Assembly (NCBI GenBank): GCA_036562635.1
Contig: DATCJU010000049.1
Coordinates: 1-44,895 of the forward strand
Length of the DNA: 44,895 nt
Direction: 5' to 3'
DNA from: DATCJU01 sp036562635
Lineage (GTDB): Bacteria > Actinomycetota > Actinomycetes > Mycobacteriales > Pseudonocardiaceae
The notes under the pieces were generated by a model. It worked only from the letters and a program-made list of their open reading frames with translations. It did not search any database and was not told where the DNA came from. Positions 26,001-33,286 of this stretch are shown piece by piece; positions within the stretch are counted from its first letter, which is position 1; every line of letters begins with the position of its first letter. The translations under genes and the position numbers were made by a program.

Positions 26001-26456
26001 CATGGGCGGGCGTGGGCCGCCCTGGGCGCCGGGCCCACCGGGTCCACCGGGTCCGGCCGCCTGACCCTGGGGCGGGAACGGTCCACGCGGCCCCTGCGGG
26101 CCGCCACCCGGACCGGGCGGGGTCGAACGGCCACCCTGTTGCGGTGCCGGACTCGCGGGACCGTGCTGCGCCGGGCCGGCGCCTGCGGGACCACGTTGTG
26201 CGGGACCGGAACCCGAGGCCGGAGACGAGGACGGGGTGTCGTCCTCGTCGTCCCACAGCGGGCTCCAGAAACCGGTCTGCTCCTCGCTCGATCCCTGGGA
26301 GTCGTCCCCGCGGGCCGCCCCTCCTTCGAAGCCCGGCCGGCGCGGCTGGGCGCTGCCCTGGTCACCGCCGCGTCCCGAAGCGGTCCACCGCTCGTCACCA
26401 GGGGTGGACATCCAGGAACGGCCGCCCTGCGGTCGGTCGTCGCGCTCGTTGCTCAC
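23064..26456 (-). CDS. ponA: Bifunctional penicillin-binding protein (transglycosylase/transpeptidase) with collagen-like N-terminus
   Basis: The product is 1130 residues. Residues 1-~130 are hydrophilic. About 132-340 are Gly-Pro-rich collagen-like repeats, followed by an acidic stretch and one membrane helix near 414-437 (FFIAPIIAFFIAYQIW). The GT51 domain has AAEDASFWENQGFDL and GGSTITQQYIKK. The transpeptidase has SSFK (near 760), SIN in AMTKSINTVF and KTGTHQYAD. The extracellular tail is Ser/Pro/Asp-rich. The GTG start has GGGAGG eight bases upstream. The cytoplasmic N-terminus is far longer than in typical PBP1a. It polymerises and cross-links peptidoglycan. Its neighbours match the ponA1 locus. 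Confidence 0.95.
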   Translation of the reverse strand: MSNERDDRPQGGRSWMSTPGDERWTASGRGGDQGSAQPRRPGFEGGAARGDDSQGSSEEQTGFWSPLWDDEDDTPSSSPASGSGPAQRGPAGAGPAQHGPASPAPQQGGRSTPPGPGGGPQGPRGPFPPQGQAAGPGGPGGPGAQGGPRPPMGGPGAPNGPGAPGGRGPGGPGGPGGPGSPSGPGGPGGPGGPGAQGGPRPPMGGPGAPNGPGAPGGRGSGAPNGPGGPGGPGGPGAPGGRGPGGPDGPGGPGAPGGRGPGGPGGPGGPGAPNGRGPGGPGGPGAQGGPRPPMGGPGAPNGPGAPGNPGGPGGPGGPGAQGGPGGPGASRGPGRPGGPVPPRNDPANQPTEYIAPEPRLLTHEEQLAQGDYDEYDDYDEYDDYEDEVEGEDEPTDEEERRLRRKKIWRRVRRVCYVAAALFFIAPIIAFFIAYQIWDVPDVEEVAARQKQTVTIFYGDGSEMGRISPQGSRTYVTLDQVPKHVQDAVLAAEDASFWENQGFDLTGIMRAVWNQLQGGVGGGSTITQQYIKKATGEEQQTLTRKAKEFVLAYKMTNTYEKPEILQAYLNIVYFGRGAYGIQAAAKAYFDKDVSELTISEAAMIAGIIQSPSKLDNPAVNREPVEKRWNFVLNQMVDKGFIKPEERPTEFPQVRPREEALDSGIPKNRLHIRNEVEAELEELVGIDWNTAQQRGVRIYTTIDPKAQEMAEKAVRETLDGQPDYLRTALVAVNPENGEVVAYYGGEDGTGLDYAKSLQEPGSSFKPFVALAGLREKGWGIGEGFDGSSPRVIAGVEFRNAGNMDCPDPCSVRDAMTKSINTVFVDMANQIGTKKVRQAAIDAGIPEKYGEKTSLTNPQDSSLVEVGIALGMYQVRTVDMATAYATLADNGTRHVRHFVRKVESSTGEVLYEFTDKEEPAFSEDPSESAKIARNVTESMLGVADYSKLSLKADKRGKKRQVASKTGTHQYADTSQNSKAWMVGYTPQISAAVWVGADQMQPIKWKDSQGNLRDVYGKDLPGQIWKKFMDAYLADKEAKDFPKFVPIGRDKPEPPSTSASAPSSEPSAPSSEPSTTESKDPDDDDEPSRTRPGGPPTKTPPGNGNCGIFQPCPPTQEPTEPQGAGNFPPGRGGDG
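25440..26060 (-). repeat. Collagen-like Gly-Pro repeats within the PBP gene
   Basis: About 620 bp of tandem, imperfect 9-bp GGTCCACCG-type units (plus-strand view) encode GPGGPGGPG-like triplets. Three longer copies encode the unit GGPRPPMGGPGAPNGPGAPG, with starts near 25571, 25841 and 25994. The spacing differs between copies, consistent with slippage expansion. The region lies in the predicted cytoplasmic N-terminus. Confidence 0.9.
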
Positions 26457-26556
26457 GAGTTGGGCCTCCCAGACCGGCGTCCCTCACGGGACGTCGCTCG
26501 GTGGTTGTTCGCCATGCTGCGATATGGGCACACCGGTGCCGTCAGGGGGTGCTGGC

Positions 26557-26961
26557 TCACTCCGCTGCGGTCCTCCTCGTGGAGCGGCGCCTGCGGAGGC
26601 CCCGCTTACCAAGGACGTACGACTGCACGAGGTGGTTCCAGCTGCACGTACGGCACACCTCGACCACATAGACGGTGAACTCGTCGAACAGAGTCGCCAT
26701 CTTCGCCAGTTCCTCGGTGCTGCGCGCCGAGCCCGATGCCTGTTTGAGCTCGTCGCCGTAGACCCAGGAGACCTGGGTCAGTGTCTCCTTGCGACACACC
26801 GGGCACTTGACGTCGGTGGGTTCACCGTGGAACTTCGCCGCCCGCAACAGATACGGGCTGGCGTCGCAGACCTCCATCACCCCGACACGGCCGGAGTAGA
26901 CGTCGGCGAGCAGCGCCCTGCGCTGCAGCGCGTAGTCCACTACCTGCCTCTGGGTCCGCAC
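26557..26961 (-). CDS. DUF5318 zinc-ribbon protein (Rv0049-like)
   Basis: The 134-residue protein starts MRTQRQVVDYALQRRALLAD. It has two Cys pairs, CPVC (near residue 53) and CRTC (near 102, followed by SWNHLVQSYVLG), that could hold one zinc ion. The C-terminus is Arg-rich. Its place between the PadR gene and the PBP gene matches the uncharacterised Rv0049 position. It is 100 bases upstream of the PBP start on the same strand and probably cotranscribed. The function is unknown; a nucleic-acid or protein-binding ribbon is likely. Confidence 0.88.
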   Translation of the reverse strand: MRTQRQVVDYALQRRALLADVYSGRVGVMEVCDASPYLLRAAKFHGEPTDVKCPVCRKETLTQVSWVYGDELKQASGSARSTEELAKMATLFDEFTVYVVEVCRTCSWNHLVQSYVLGKRGLRRRRSTRRTAAE

Positions 26962-27093
26962 GTTCTCAGCGTACGTCGCAGAGAGAGTGGCCCCGTTGGG
27001 CCGTTCGGGTTAGGGCCGGGGTCCGGGTGGTGACGCACCGAACAAATCCCTGCTCAGCGTGGACTCCGCTCGGCTGATCATGGGTCACCGATG

Positions 27094-27110
27094 TATCGGA
27101 GCGATATACT
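27094..27110 (+). promoter_or_regulatory. PadR promoter -10 overlapped by an inverted repeat
   Basis: TATCG-GAG-CGATA (27094-27106) is a perfect 5-bp inverted repeat. Its right arm overlaps the -10 TATACT (27105-27110), 35 bases before the padR GTG. Another CATATCG lies at 27118-27124. The placement suggests autorepression by PadR, a common arrangement for that family. Confidence 0.5.
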
Positions 27111-27145
27111 TGACGCGCATATCGGCTTGTGGGAGGAGGTGCCTC

Positions 27146-27694
27146 GTGTTGGAGTTCGCGATCCTCGGCCTGCTGCACGAGGCCCCCATGCACGGTTACG
27201 AGCTGCGGAAACGGCTGCACGAGCTGCTGGGGGCGTTCCGCGCCTTCTCCTTCGGATCCCTGTATCCGGCGTTGCGCCGGTTGCAGCGGGCCGGGCTCAT
27301 CGTCGAGGAGGACGGTGAGGGACAGGCCACCCGGACCTGGGGCAAGCGGGCGCGCCGTGTTTACAAGATCACAGCCGAGGGCAAGGAGCGCTTCGCGGGG
27401 CTACTCGCGGACGTCGGGCCCCAGGCGTGGGAGGACGACAGCTTCGGCGTCCACATGGCGTTCTTCTCCCGAACCCCCGCCGAGATCAGGATGCGCATCC
27501 TGGAGGGCCGGCGGCGTCGGGTCGAGGAACGCCGGGAGGGACTGCGCGCAGCGCTGGCTCGGGCGGGTGAGCAGATCGACCGTTACACCCGTGAGCTGCA
27601 CCGCCTGGGTCTGGAGAGCACCGAACGAGAAGTGCGCTGGCTGAACGAGCTCATCGCGCACGAGCAGGCCGAACAGCGGGAACGCGAAACGTGA
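27146..27694 (+). CDS. PadR-family transcriptional regulator (Rv0047c-like)
   Basis: The GTG start is set by a strong GGGAGGAGGT six bases upstream. The 182-residue product opens LEFAILGLLHEAPMHGYEL, the PadR winged-helix start, with GSLYPALRRLQRAGLI as recognition helix and wing. A helical, Arg/Glu-rich dimerisation domain extends from residue ~100 to the end. It ends beside the ino1 start region on the same strand, as the homologue does in mycobacteria, so it may control inositol synthesis as well as itself. The ligand is unknown. Confidence 0.92.
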   Translation: MLEFAILGLLHEAPMHGYELRKRLHELLGAFRAFSFGSLYPALRRLQRAGLIVEEDGEGQATRTWGKRARRVYKITAEGKERFAGLLADVGPQAWEDDSFGVHMAFFSRTPAEIRMRILEGRRRRVEERREGLRAALARAGEQIDRYTRELHRLGLESTEREVRWLNELIAHEQAEQRERET

Positions 27695-27756
27695 TGGGGC
27701 GACCTGCGAACACGCAACCCGTCATGTCGAGAGTGAAGAGCAAGGAGGACCCGGCC

Positions 27757-28848
27757 ATGGGCGGAGAACGTCGAAGCGTTCGAGTGGCCATTGTCGGCGT
27801 GGGTAACTGCGCGGCGTCGCTGGTTCAGGGCGTCCACTACTACCGGGACGCCGACCCGCAGACCCGGGTGCCGGGCCTGATGCACGTGCAGTTCGGCGAC
27901 TACCACGTCCGGGACATCGAGTTCGTGGCCGCTTTCGACGTCGATGCCAAGAAGGTCGGTCGTGACCTGTCGGAAGCGATCCTCGCCAGCGAGAACAACA
28001 CCATCAAGATCTGCGACGTACCGCCGCTCGGCGTGACGGTGCAGCGTGGGCACACCCTGGACGGTCTGGGCCGGTACTACCGGGAGACGATCGAGGAGTC
28101 CGACGAGGAACCGGTGGACGTGGTGCAGGCGCTCAAGGACGCCGAGGTCGACGTCCTGGTGTCGTACCTGCCGGTGGGCTCGGAGGAGGCCGACCGCTTC
28201 TACGCGCAGTGCGCCATCGACGCGGGTGTGGCCTTCGTGAACGCGCTTCCCGTGTTCATCGCCTCCGACCCCGAGTGGGCGGAGAAGTTCCGTGCTGCCG
28301 GGGTGCCGATCGTCGGTGACGACATCAAGTCGCAGGTGGGCGCCACCATCACCCACCGGGTGCTGGCCAAGCTGTTCGAGGACCGCGGCGTGATCCTCGA
28401 CCGCACGATGCAGCTGAACGTCGGCGGCAACATGGACTTCAAGAACATGCTCGAGCGCGAGCGGCTGGAGTCCAAGAAGATCTCCAAGACCCAGGCGGTC
28501 ACCTCGCAGGTGAGCCACGACCTGGGCAACCGGAACGTCCACATCGGACCGTCGGACTACGTGGAGTGGCTGGACGACCGCAAGTGGGCCTACGTGCGGC
28601 TGGAGGGCCGGGCGTTCGGTGACGTGCCGCTGAACCTGGAGTACAAGCTCGAGGTGTGGGACTCGCCGAACTCGGCGGGCATCATCATCGACGCCATCCG
28701 CGCCGCCAAGATCGCCAAGGACCGCGGGATCGGCGGTCCGATCCTGTCCGCCTCCTCCTACTTCATGAAGTCGCCGCCGGAGCAGTACCCCGACTCGGTG
28801 GCGCGGGAGAAGGTCGAGCAGTTCATCCGCGGCGAGATCGACCGCTGA
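27757..28848 (+). CDS. ino1: L-myo-inositol-1-phosphate synthase
   Basis: The 363-residue protein starts MGGERRSVRVAIVGVGNCAA, an NAD-binding glycine motif, followed by VQFGDYHVRDIEFVAAFDVD, NALPVFIASDP, GDDIKSQVGATITHR and LNVGGNMDFKNM, all typical of actinobacterial Ino1. It converts glucose-6-phosphate to inositol-1-phosphate for phosphatidylinositol and mycothiol. The start at 27757 is preferred over upstream ATGs because AAGGAGG lies eight bases before it and the length matches mycobacterial Ino1. It follows padR closely and is probably expressed from the same promoter. Confidence 0.96.
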   Translation: MGGERRSVRVAIVGVGNCAASLVQGVHYYRDADPQTRVPGLMHVQFGDYHVRDIEFVAAFDVDAKKVGRDLSEAILASENNTIKICDVPPLGVTVQRGHTLDGLGRYYRETIEESDEEPVDVVQALKDAEVDVLVSYLPVGSEEADRFYAQCAIDAGVAFVNALPVFIASDPEWAEKFRAAGVPIVGDDIKSQVGATITHRVLAKLFEDRGVILDRTMQLNVGGNMDFKNMLERERLESKKISKTQAVTSQVSHDLGNRNVHIGPSDYVEWLDDRKWAYVRLEGRAFGDVPLNLEYKLEVWDSPNSAGIIIDAIRAAKIAKDRGIGGPILSASSYFMKSPPEQYPDSVAREKVEQFIRGEIDR

Positions 28849-28871
28849 GCCGGCGTACCGAGCGTTGTCGA

Positions 28872-28909
28872 GGGGCGCGGCCGGGCCAGGAGGCTTCCGG
28901 TCGCGCCCC
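28872..28909 (+). terminator. Hairpin terminator after ino1
   Basis: A 13-bp GC stem with one G-U pair (28872-28884 with 28897-28909) and a 12-base loop starts 24 bases past the ino1 stop and is followed by TGTTTC. Confidence 0.75.
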
Positions 28910-29533
28910 TGTTTCGTGCGGGCGGCACGGGGCCGGGATGCGGACGCGTCCTGTCGTGTGTCGGGCGTCGGCCGGCCGGTGGGCGGCGGCCGTGGTTCGA
29001 CCCGGTGCCGTGGTGGCCGCCCGTGCGGTGCGTTCCGTTTCCGCCGTGATCTGCCCTCGGCGCTGCTGGGGCGCGGTGTGCGCACGGGATTGTGCGCAGG
29101 GCTAAGGAAAAGGCACCCCGGACCCGAGCCTGCGCGCCGCGGTGGTGCCGCCGATCGTCTCGGTCCGTGGACCGACATCCTCTGATCGGATGACTGTGGT
29201 CAAGAACACCCGGGCAGGTCTGCGCCCGGGTTCCACATATCTCTTAGTTTGACTAAGGAATTTCGGTGGCGCCGAGTCGATCCACGTGCCGTGGCTGTTG
29301 GTTTTCCGGCCCCACCCCCTCGTCCGGTGGCGCGAGCCGTCGCACCGGATGCCCCGGACCCCGGCCCGACACGATCGCGCCGGTTCGGGCGGACGACGCG
29401 GTCCACGAGACGACCCGCACCGCGAGGAGCTGCTGCCACGGCGGTCGGACACCGAGGCCGATGCGCGGGGCGGGGTGCCGCCGGAACCGGGAGTTCGGAG
29501 GACGCCGATCGGGGAAGCGGAGGAGACGAACAC
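28910..29533 (+). other. Intergenic region without a convincing gene; long leader of the MFS gene
   Basis: This 624-bp stretch holds no gene I can support. It contains the MarR-like operator listed separately. A short open frame (29286-29537) ends in an ATGA overlap with the MFS start and could be a leader peptide, but its composition (Arg/Pro-rich) is typical of chance GC-rich frames. The rest shows nothing recognisable. Confidence 0.4.
29243..29257 (+). promoter_or_regulatory. MarR-like operator (CTTAG-N5-CTAAG)
   Basis: CTTAG and CTAAG form a perfect inverted repeat around TTTGA, in a local AT-rich island 277 bases upstream of the MFS start. TTAGTTTGACTAA resembles operators of MarR-family repressors that control efflux pumps. 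No MarR gene is encoded beside it. Confidence 0.45.
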
Positions 29534-30760
29534 ATGAGTTCCGCCCAGGACATGCGCCTGTTCGACGCGCTACGTGGTCAACCCCGGGCGGTGTGGGTCA
29601 CCGCCTTCGCCGCGGTCATCGCGTTCATGGGGATCGGCCTGGTGGACCCGATCCTGCTCTCCATCGCCGAGTCGTTGCAGGCCACGCCGTCGCAGGTGAC
29701 CCTGCTGTTCTCCTCCTACCTGGGCGTCCAGGTGCTGGCCATGCTGCTCACCGGGGTGAGCACCGCCCGGTTCGGCGCCAAGCGCACGCTGGTCGGCGGC
29801 CTGGTGCTGATCGTGGCCGCTACCGCGGTCTGTGCGATGGCGGCCACGATCACGCAGCTCGTGGCGTTGCGCGCGGTGTGGGGGCTCGGCAACGCCTTCT
29901 TCATCGCCACGGCGCTGTCGGTGATCGTGCGCGCGGCGTCCGGGGGCCGGCAGGGCGCCATCCTGCTCTACGAGGCGGCCCTGGGCCTGGGCCTGGCCAC
30001 CGGACCACTGCTCGGTGCGGCACTCGGCCACATCTCCTGGCGCGGGCCGTTCGCCGGCACCGCGGTCCTGATGACGATCGCCCTGGCGCTCGCCCTGTTC
30101 CTCCTGCCCGGTGACGCGAAGGCGGCTCCCGGCGCCGAGCGGCCGCGGGTCCGCCTGCTCGACCCGCTGCGTGCGCTGCGGCACCGTGGTCTGCTCCGTA
30201 CCTCGATCGGGTCCGCGCTGTACACCGCGGCGTTCTTCACCGTGCTGGCCTGGTCGCCGTTCGTGCTGGAGATGGGTGCGGTCGAGGTCGGGCTGATCTT
30301 CTTCGGCTGGGGCCTGTGCACCGCGGTGGCCGGGGTGTTCCTCGCTCCGCGGCTCGCCGCCCGACTCGGTGAGCGCACCGCCACCGCCCTGGCCGTGCTC
30401 GCCTACGCCGTGCTGCTGGTGGTCGCACTGATCGACAACCGGGCGGTGCTGGCCGTGGTGGTGATCCTGTCCGGGCTGGTCTCCGGCCTGCTCAACACGC
30501 TGTTCACCGGCACCGCCATGTCGATCAGTCCGGCGCCGGGCCCGGTGAACAGCGCCGGTTACAACTTCTGCCGCTGGCTGGGCGGTGCACTGGCGGCGAC
30601 GCTGGTGGGGCACGTGGCCGAGTGGCTGGGCTGGGAGCACGCTCCCTTCCTGGTCGGCGCGGTGTTGTGCCTGGCCGCCTCCGCCCTGGTGGGTGGCCGC
30701 CCCGGCCGGGCGCGGCGTGCCGTGCCCGCCGAGACCGCCCTGGTGGGCGGACAGGACTGA
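29534..30760 (+). CDS. MFS transporter, drug-efflux type
   Basis: The 408-residue protein has 12 predicted helices. It shows IGLVDPILLSIAESLQATPSQV at helix 1, TGVSTARFGAKRTLVGG as the loop 2-3 motif A, and VWGLGNAFFIATALSVIV in helix 4, close to the DHA1 efflux pattern. The ATG has GGAGGAGA eight bases upstream. It is monocistronic, with a terminator hairpin 31 bases after the stop and a MarR-like operator upstream, which suggests ligand-induced efflux. The substrate is not deducible. Confidence 0.9.
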   Translation: MSSAQDMRLFDALRGQPRAVWVTAFAAVIAFMGIGLVDPILLSIAESLQATPSQVTLLFSSYLGVQVLAMLLTGVSTARFGAKRTLVGGLVLIVAATAVCAMAATITQLVALRAVWGLGNAFFIATALSVIVRAASGGRQGAILLYEAALGLGLATGPLLGAALGHISWRGPFAGTAVLMTIALALALFLLPGDAKAAPGAERPRVRLLDPLRALRHRGLLRTSIGSALYTAAFFTVLAWSPFVLEMGAVEVGLIFFGWGLCTAVAGVFLAPRLAARLGERTATALAVLAYAVLLVVALIDNRAVLAVVVILSGLVSGLLNTLFTGTAMSISPAPGPVNSAGYNFCRWLGGALAATLVGHVAEWLGWEHAPFLVGAVLCLAASALVGGRPGRARRAVPAETALVGGQD

Positions 30761-30791
30761 CCGCCGCCGGACCGGGGGCCGAATTCCGTCG

Positions 30792-30830
30792 CCCGGGTGT
30801 CCGGTCACGCCCACCGGCCGGACGCCCGGG
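30792..30830 (+). terminator. Hairpin terminator after the MFS gene
   Basis: CCCGGGTGTCCGG (30792-30804) pairs with CCGGACGCCCGGG (30818-30830) with a single G-U pair and a 13-base loop, 31 bases past the stop. Confidence 0.75.
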
Positions 30831-31055
30831 TACTCACGGCGGGCCTACTCCCACTCTGGTCACTTTCCGTCACGAGAATTCGGTGCGATTGCGCAAATGG
30901 ACCAATACTTGGGTGTGACTCTCTCGAACAGAGCAGAATTTCGACTACTCGCCGTCTAGCGTTTTTACTCCCTTTACCCGAAGGTCTACCGCGGCTCTCC
31001 TCGGCGATTTAGCGTCTGGCTGTTCCCGACTGATCGACATTGGGGAGGGCCTAGC

Positions 31056-33140
31056 GTGTCCGCACGTCAACGAGGCCGGCGGGTGCTTCCGCTCCTGCCC
31101 GTGCACCCGGGCGGCCGATCCGCGCTCACCTGCGAGTACCGCTGTGGCAACGCCTGCGCGCACGAGGCGCCGAACACCTCCGACAACCCCTACTTCGGCG
31201 ACATCGTCCAGCAGGTGGTGTCCCGCCGCGGTGTGCTGCGGGCCGGTGCGGTACTGGCCGTCGCCGGTGCCGGAACCGCCGCCCTCGCCGGTACCGCGGC
31301 CGCGGAGACGCCCCGGGCGGCCGGCCCGGGCGAGCACGGCATCCGTCACGCCGGCACCGTGCCCGGAACCAACTTCCGCCCGGTGGCCCCGAACACCGAC
31401 GACGCGGTCCGGGTTCCCGAGGGCTACCAACAGCAGGTCCTCATCCGGTGGGGCGACAAGGTTCTGCCCGACGCACCCGATTTCGACTTCGAGAACCAGA
31501 CCGCCGAGGCCCAGGCCAAGCAGTTCGGCTACAACAACGACTTCTGTGCCCTGGTCCCGGTGCCCGGGCGCGCCGACCGGTGGCTCATGGTGAGCAACCA
31601 CGAGTACACCAACGAGGAACTGATGTTCCGGGGCTGGGACCCCGACAATCCCACCGAGGAACAGACCAGGATCGCCTGGGCCGCCCACGGCCAGTCCATC
31701 GTCGTCGTCGAGCGCGACCGTGGCACCGGGCGGCTCGCCGTGCGGCTCGACCCCTACTACAACCGCCGGATCACCCTCAACACGCCGTTCGAACTGCGCG
31801 GTCCGGTCGCCGGGTCGGACCTGGTCAAGACCTCCGCCGACCCCACGGGCACCAGGGTGTTCGGCACGATGAACAACTGTGCCGGCGGGGTCACCCCGTG
31901 GGGCACCATCCTGTCCGGCGAGGAGAACTTCCACCAGTACTTCGCGAACGCCGACTCGGTCACCGACCCCGTCGCCCGGGAACGCCTGGCCCGCTACGGG
32001 GTGAGCGCCGGCGCCACCACCCGCAAGTGGGAGCGTTTCGACAAGCGCTTCGACGTCGCCCAGGAACCGAACGAGCCCAACCGGTTCGGGTGGATCGTGG
32101 AGATCGACCCGCTCGACCCGAGCTCCACCCCGGTCAAGCACACCGCCCTGGGCCGGTTCAAGCACGAGGGCGCGAACGTCATCATCGCCCGGGACGGCCG
32201 GGTGGTCGCGTACATGGGCGACGACGAACGCTTCGAGTACCTCTACAAGTTCGTCTCCGACGGCCGGTACAAGCCGGGGAACAGCCGGCACGCCCGGGAG
32301 CACAACAAGCGGCTGCTGGACTCCGGCACGCTCTACGTCGCCCGGCTCACCGGGGACAGCCCGGGCGAGATCGACGGCTCGGGCCGGCTGCCCTCCGACG
32401 GCGAGTTCGACGGGCGCGGCCGGTGGATTCCGCTGGCCCACAACAACCGCAGCTTCGTGCCCGGCATGACCGCCGAGGAGGTCTACCTCTTCACCCGGAT
32501 CGCCGCGGACCGGGTCGGCGCCACCAAGATGGACCGGCCCGAGGACGTCGAGCCCAACCCGCGCACCGGCCGGGTGTACGCGGCACTGACCAACAACTCC
32601 TACCGCGGCACGGCCGGGTACGCCCCCGCCGACGAGGCCAACCCGCGCAACCAGAACCGGAACGGCCAGGTGCTGGAGCTGGAGGAGGACGGCGGCAACC
32701 AGACCGGCACCACGTTCACCTGGCGCCTGTTGCTGGTCTGTGGCGACCCGAACGACCCGAACACCTACTTCGCCGGGTTCGACAAGTCGCGGGTCAGCCC
32801 GATCTCCTGCCCGGACAACGTGGCGTTCGACCGGTGGGGCAATCTGTGGATCTCCACCGACGGCAACGCACTGGGCAGCAACGACGGTCTGTTCGCGGTA
32901 CCGCTCGAGGGGCGGGAACGCGGCTGGGTCAAGCAGTTCCTCACCGTGCCGCCCGGCGCCGAGGTCTGCGGTCCGGTGATCGAGGACCGGTTCGTGCTGG
33001 TCTCGGTGCAGCACCCCGGTGAGGTCGACGGCTCCACCGTCGAGAACCCGGCCTCGCACTGGCCGGACGGCGGCAACAGCAATCCTCGTCCGGCCGTCGT
33101 CGCCGTGTACCGGCCCGGTGGCCGTCCGATCGGTATCTGA
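31056..33140 (+). CDS. phoX: PhoX-family (DUF839) Tat-exported phosphatase
   Basis: The 694-residue protein has a Tat signal VSRRGVLRAGAVLAVAGAGT after an extended N-terminal region of ~55 residues, as is usual for PhoX. The mature part has NDFCALVPVPG, VSNHEYTNEELM, NNCAGGVTPWGTILSGEENFH, RFKHEGANVIIARDGRVVAY and PDNVAFDRWGNLWISTDG, matching the PhoX beta-propeller with Ca/Fe-binding acidic residues. It hydrolyses phosphate esters outside the cell. The GTG start has GGGAGGG six bases upstream. Two GTCAC repeats ten bases apart (30859-30873) lie in its promoter region, but their spacing does not match a standard PHO box. Confidence 0.93.
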   Translation: MSARQRGRRVLPLLPVHPGGRSALTCEYRCGNACAHEAPNTSDNPYFGDIVQQVVSRRGVLRAGAVLAVAGAGTAALAGTAAAETPRAAGPGEHGIRHAGTVPGTNFRPVAPNTDDAVRVPEGYQQQVLIRWGDKVLPDAPDFDFENQTAEAQAKQFGYNNDFCALVPVPGRADRWLMVSNHEYTNEELMFRGWDPDNPTEEQTRIAWAAHGQSIVVVERDRGTGRLAVRLDPYYNRRITLNTPFELRGPVAGSDLVKTSADPTGTRVFGTMNNCAGGVTPWGTILSGEENFHQYFANADSVTDPVARERLARYGVSAGATTRKWERFDKRFDVAQEPNEPNRFGWIVEIDPLDPSSTPVKHTALGRFKHEGANVIIARDGRVVAYMGDDERFEYLYKFVSDGRYKPGNSRHAREHNKRLLDSGTLYVARLTGDSPGEIDGSGRLPSDGEFDGRGRWIPLAHNNRSFVPGMTAEEVYLFTRIAADRVGATKMDRPEDVEPNPRTGRVYAALTNNSYRGTAGYAPADEANPRNQNRNGQVLELEEDGGNQTGTTFTWRLLLVCGDPNDPNTYFAGFDKSRVSPISCPDNVAFDRWGNLWISTDGNALGSNDGLFAVPLEGRERGWVKQFLTVPPGAEVCGPVIEDRFVLVSVQHPGEVDGSTVENPASHWPDGGNSNPRPAVVAVYRPGGRPIGI

Positions 33141-33172
33141 TCCCGCCGTCGGGGTCGACGAAGTCGTGACCG

Positions 33173-33210
33173 GGTGCCCCCGCGGGGTCGGGCCATCCCG
33201 CGGGGGCACC
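33173..33210 (+). terminator. Hairpin terminator after phoX
   Basis: A perfect 14-bp stem (33173-33186 with 33197-33210) with a 10-base loop lies 32 bases past the phoX stop. Confidence 0.8.
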
Positions 33211-33273
33211 GTCGTCGGCCCGGTGCGGCCGTCGTCGCCGTGCCCGGGCGGCGTCGGTCCACCCGTCATGGGC

Positions 33274-33279
33274 TAGGTT
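33274..33279 (+). promoter_or_regulatory. -10 box (TAGGTT) of a leaderless promoter
   Basis: TAGGTT lies 7 bases before the SDR ATG and no ribosome binding site is visible, so the mRNA probably starts at the ATG. Confidence 0.55.
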
Positions 33280-33286
33280 TCCCGCC

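Noticed and set aside
25440..26060. CRISPR array or satellite DNA in the GC-rich repeats
   Set aside because: The repeats are in frame inside the PBP gene, vary in spacing and encode Gly-Pro triplets.
23016..26678. Very long open frame on the plus strand opposite the PBP gene
   Set aside because: It is the mirror of a high-GC gene with strong codon bias. Its product is repetitive Gly/Thr/Val without domain signatures, while the minus-strand frame has all PBP motifs.
29249..29533. N-terminal extension of the MFS protein from an upstream TTG
   Set aside because: The added ~95 residues are Arg/Pro-rich and unlike a transporter N-terminus, while the ATG at 29534 has a good ribosome binding site directly before helix 1.
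30859..30873. PHO box upstream of phoX
   Set aside because: Two GTCAC repeats are present but are ten bases apart instead of eleven, and the flanking bases do not match the consensus well.
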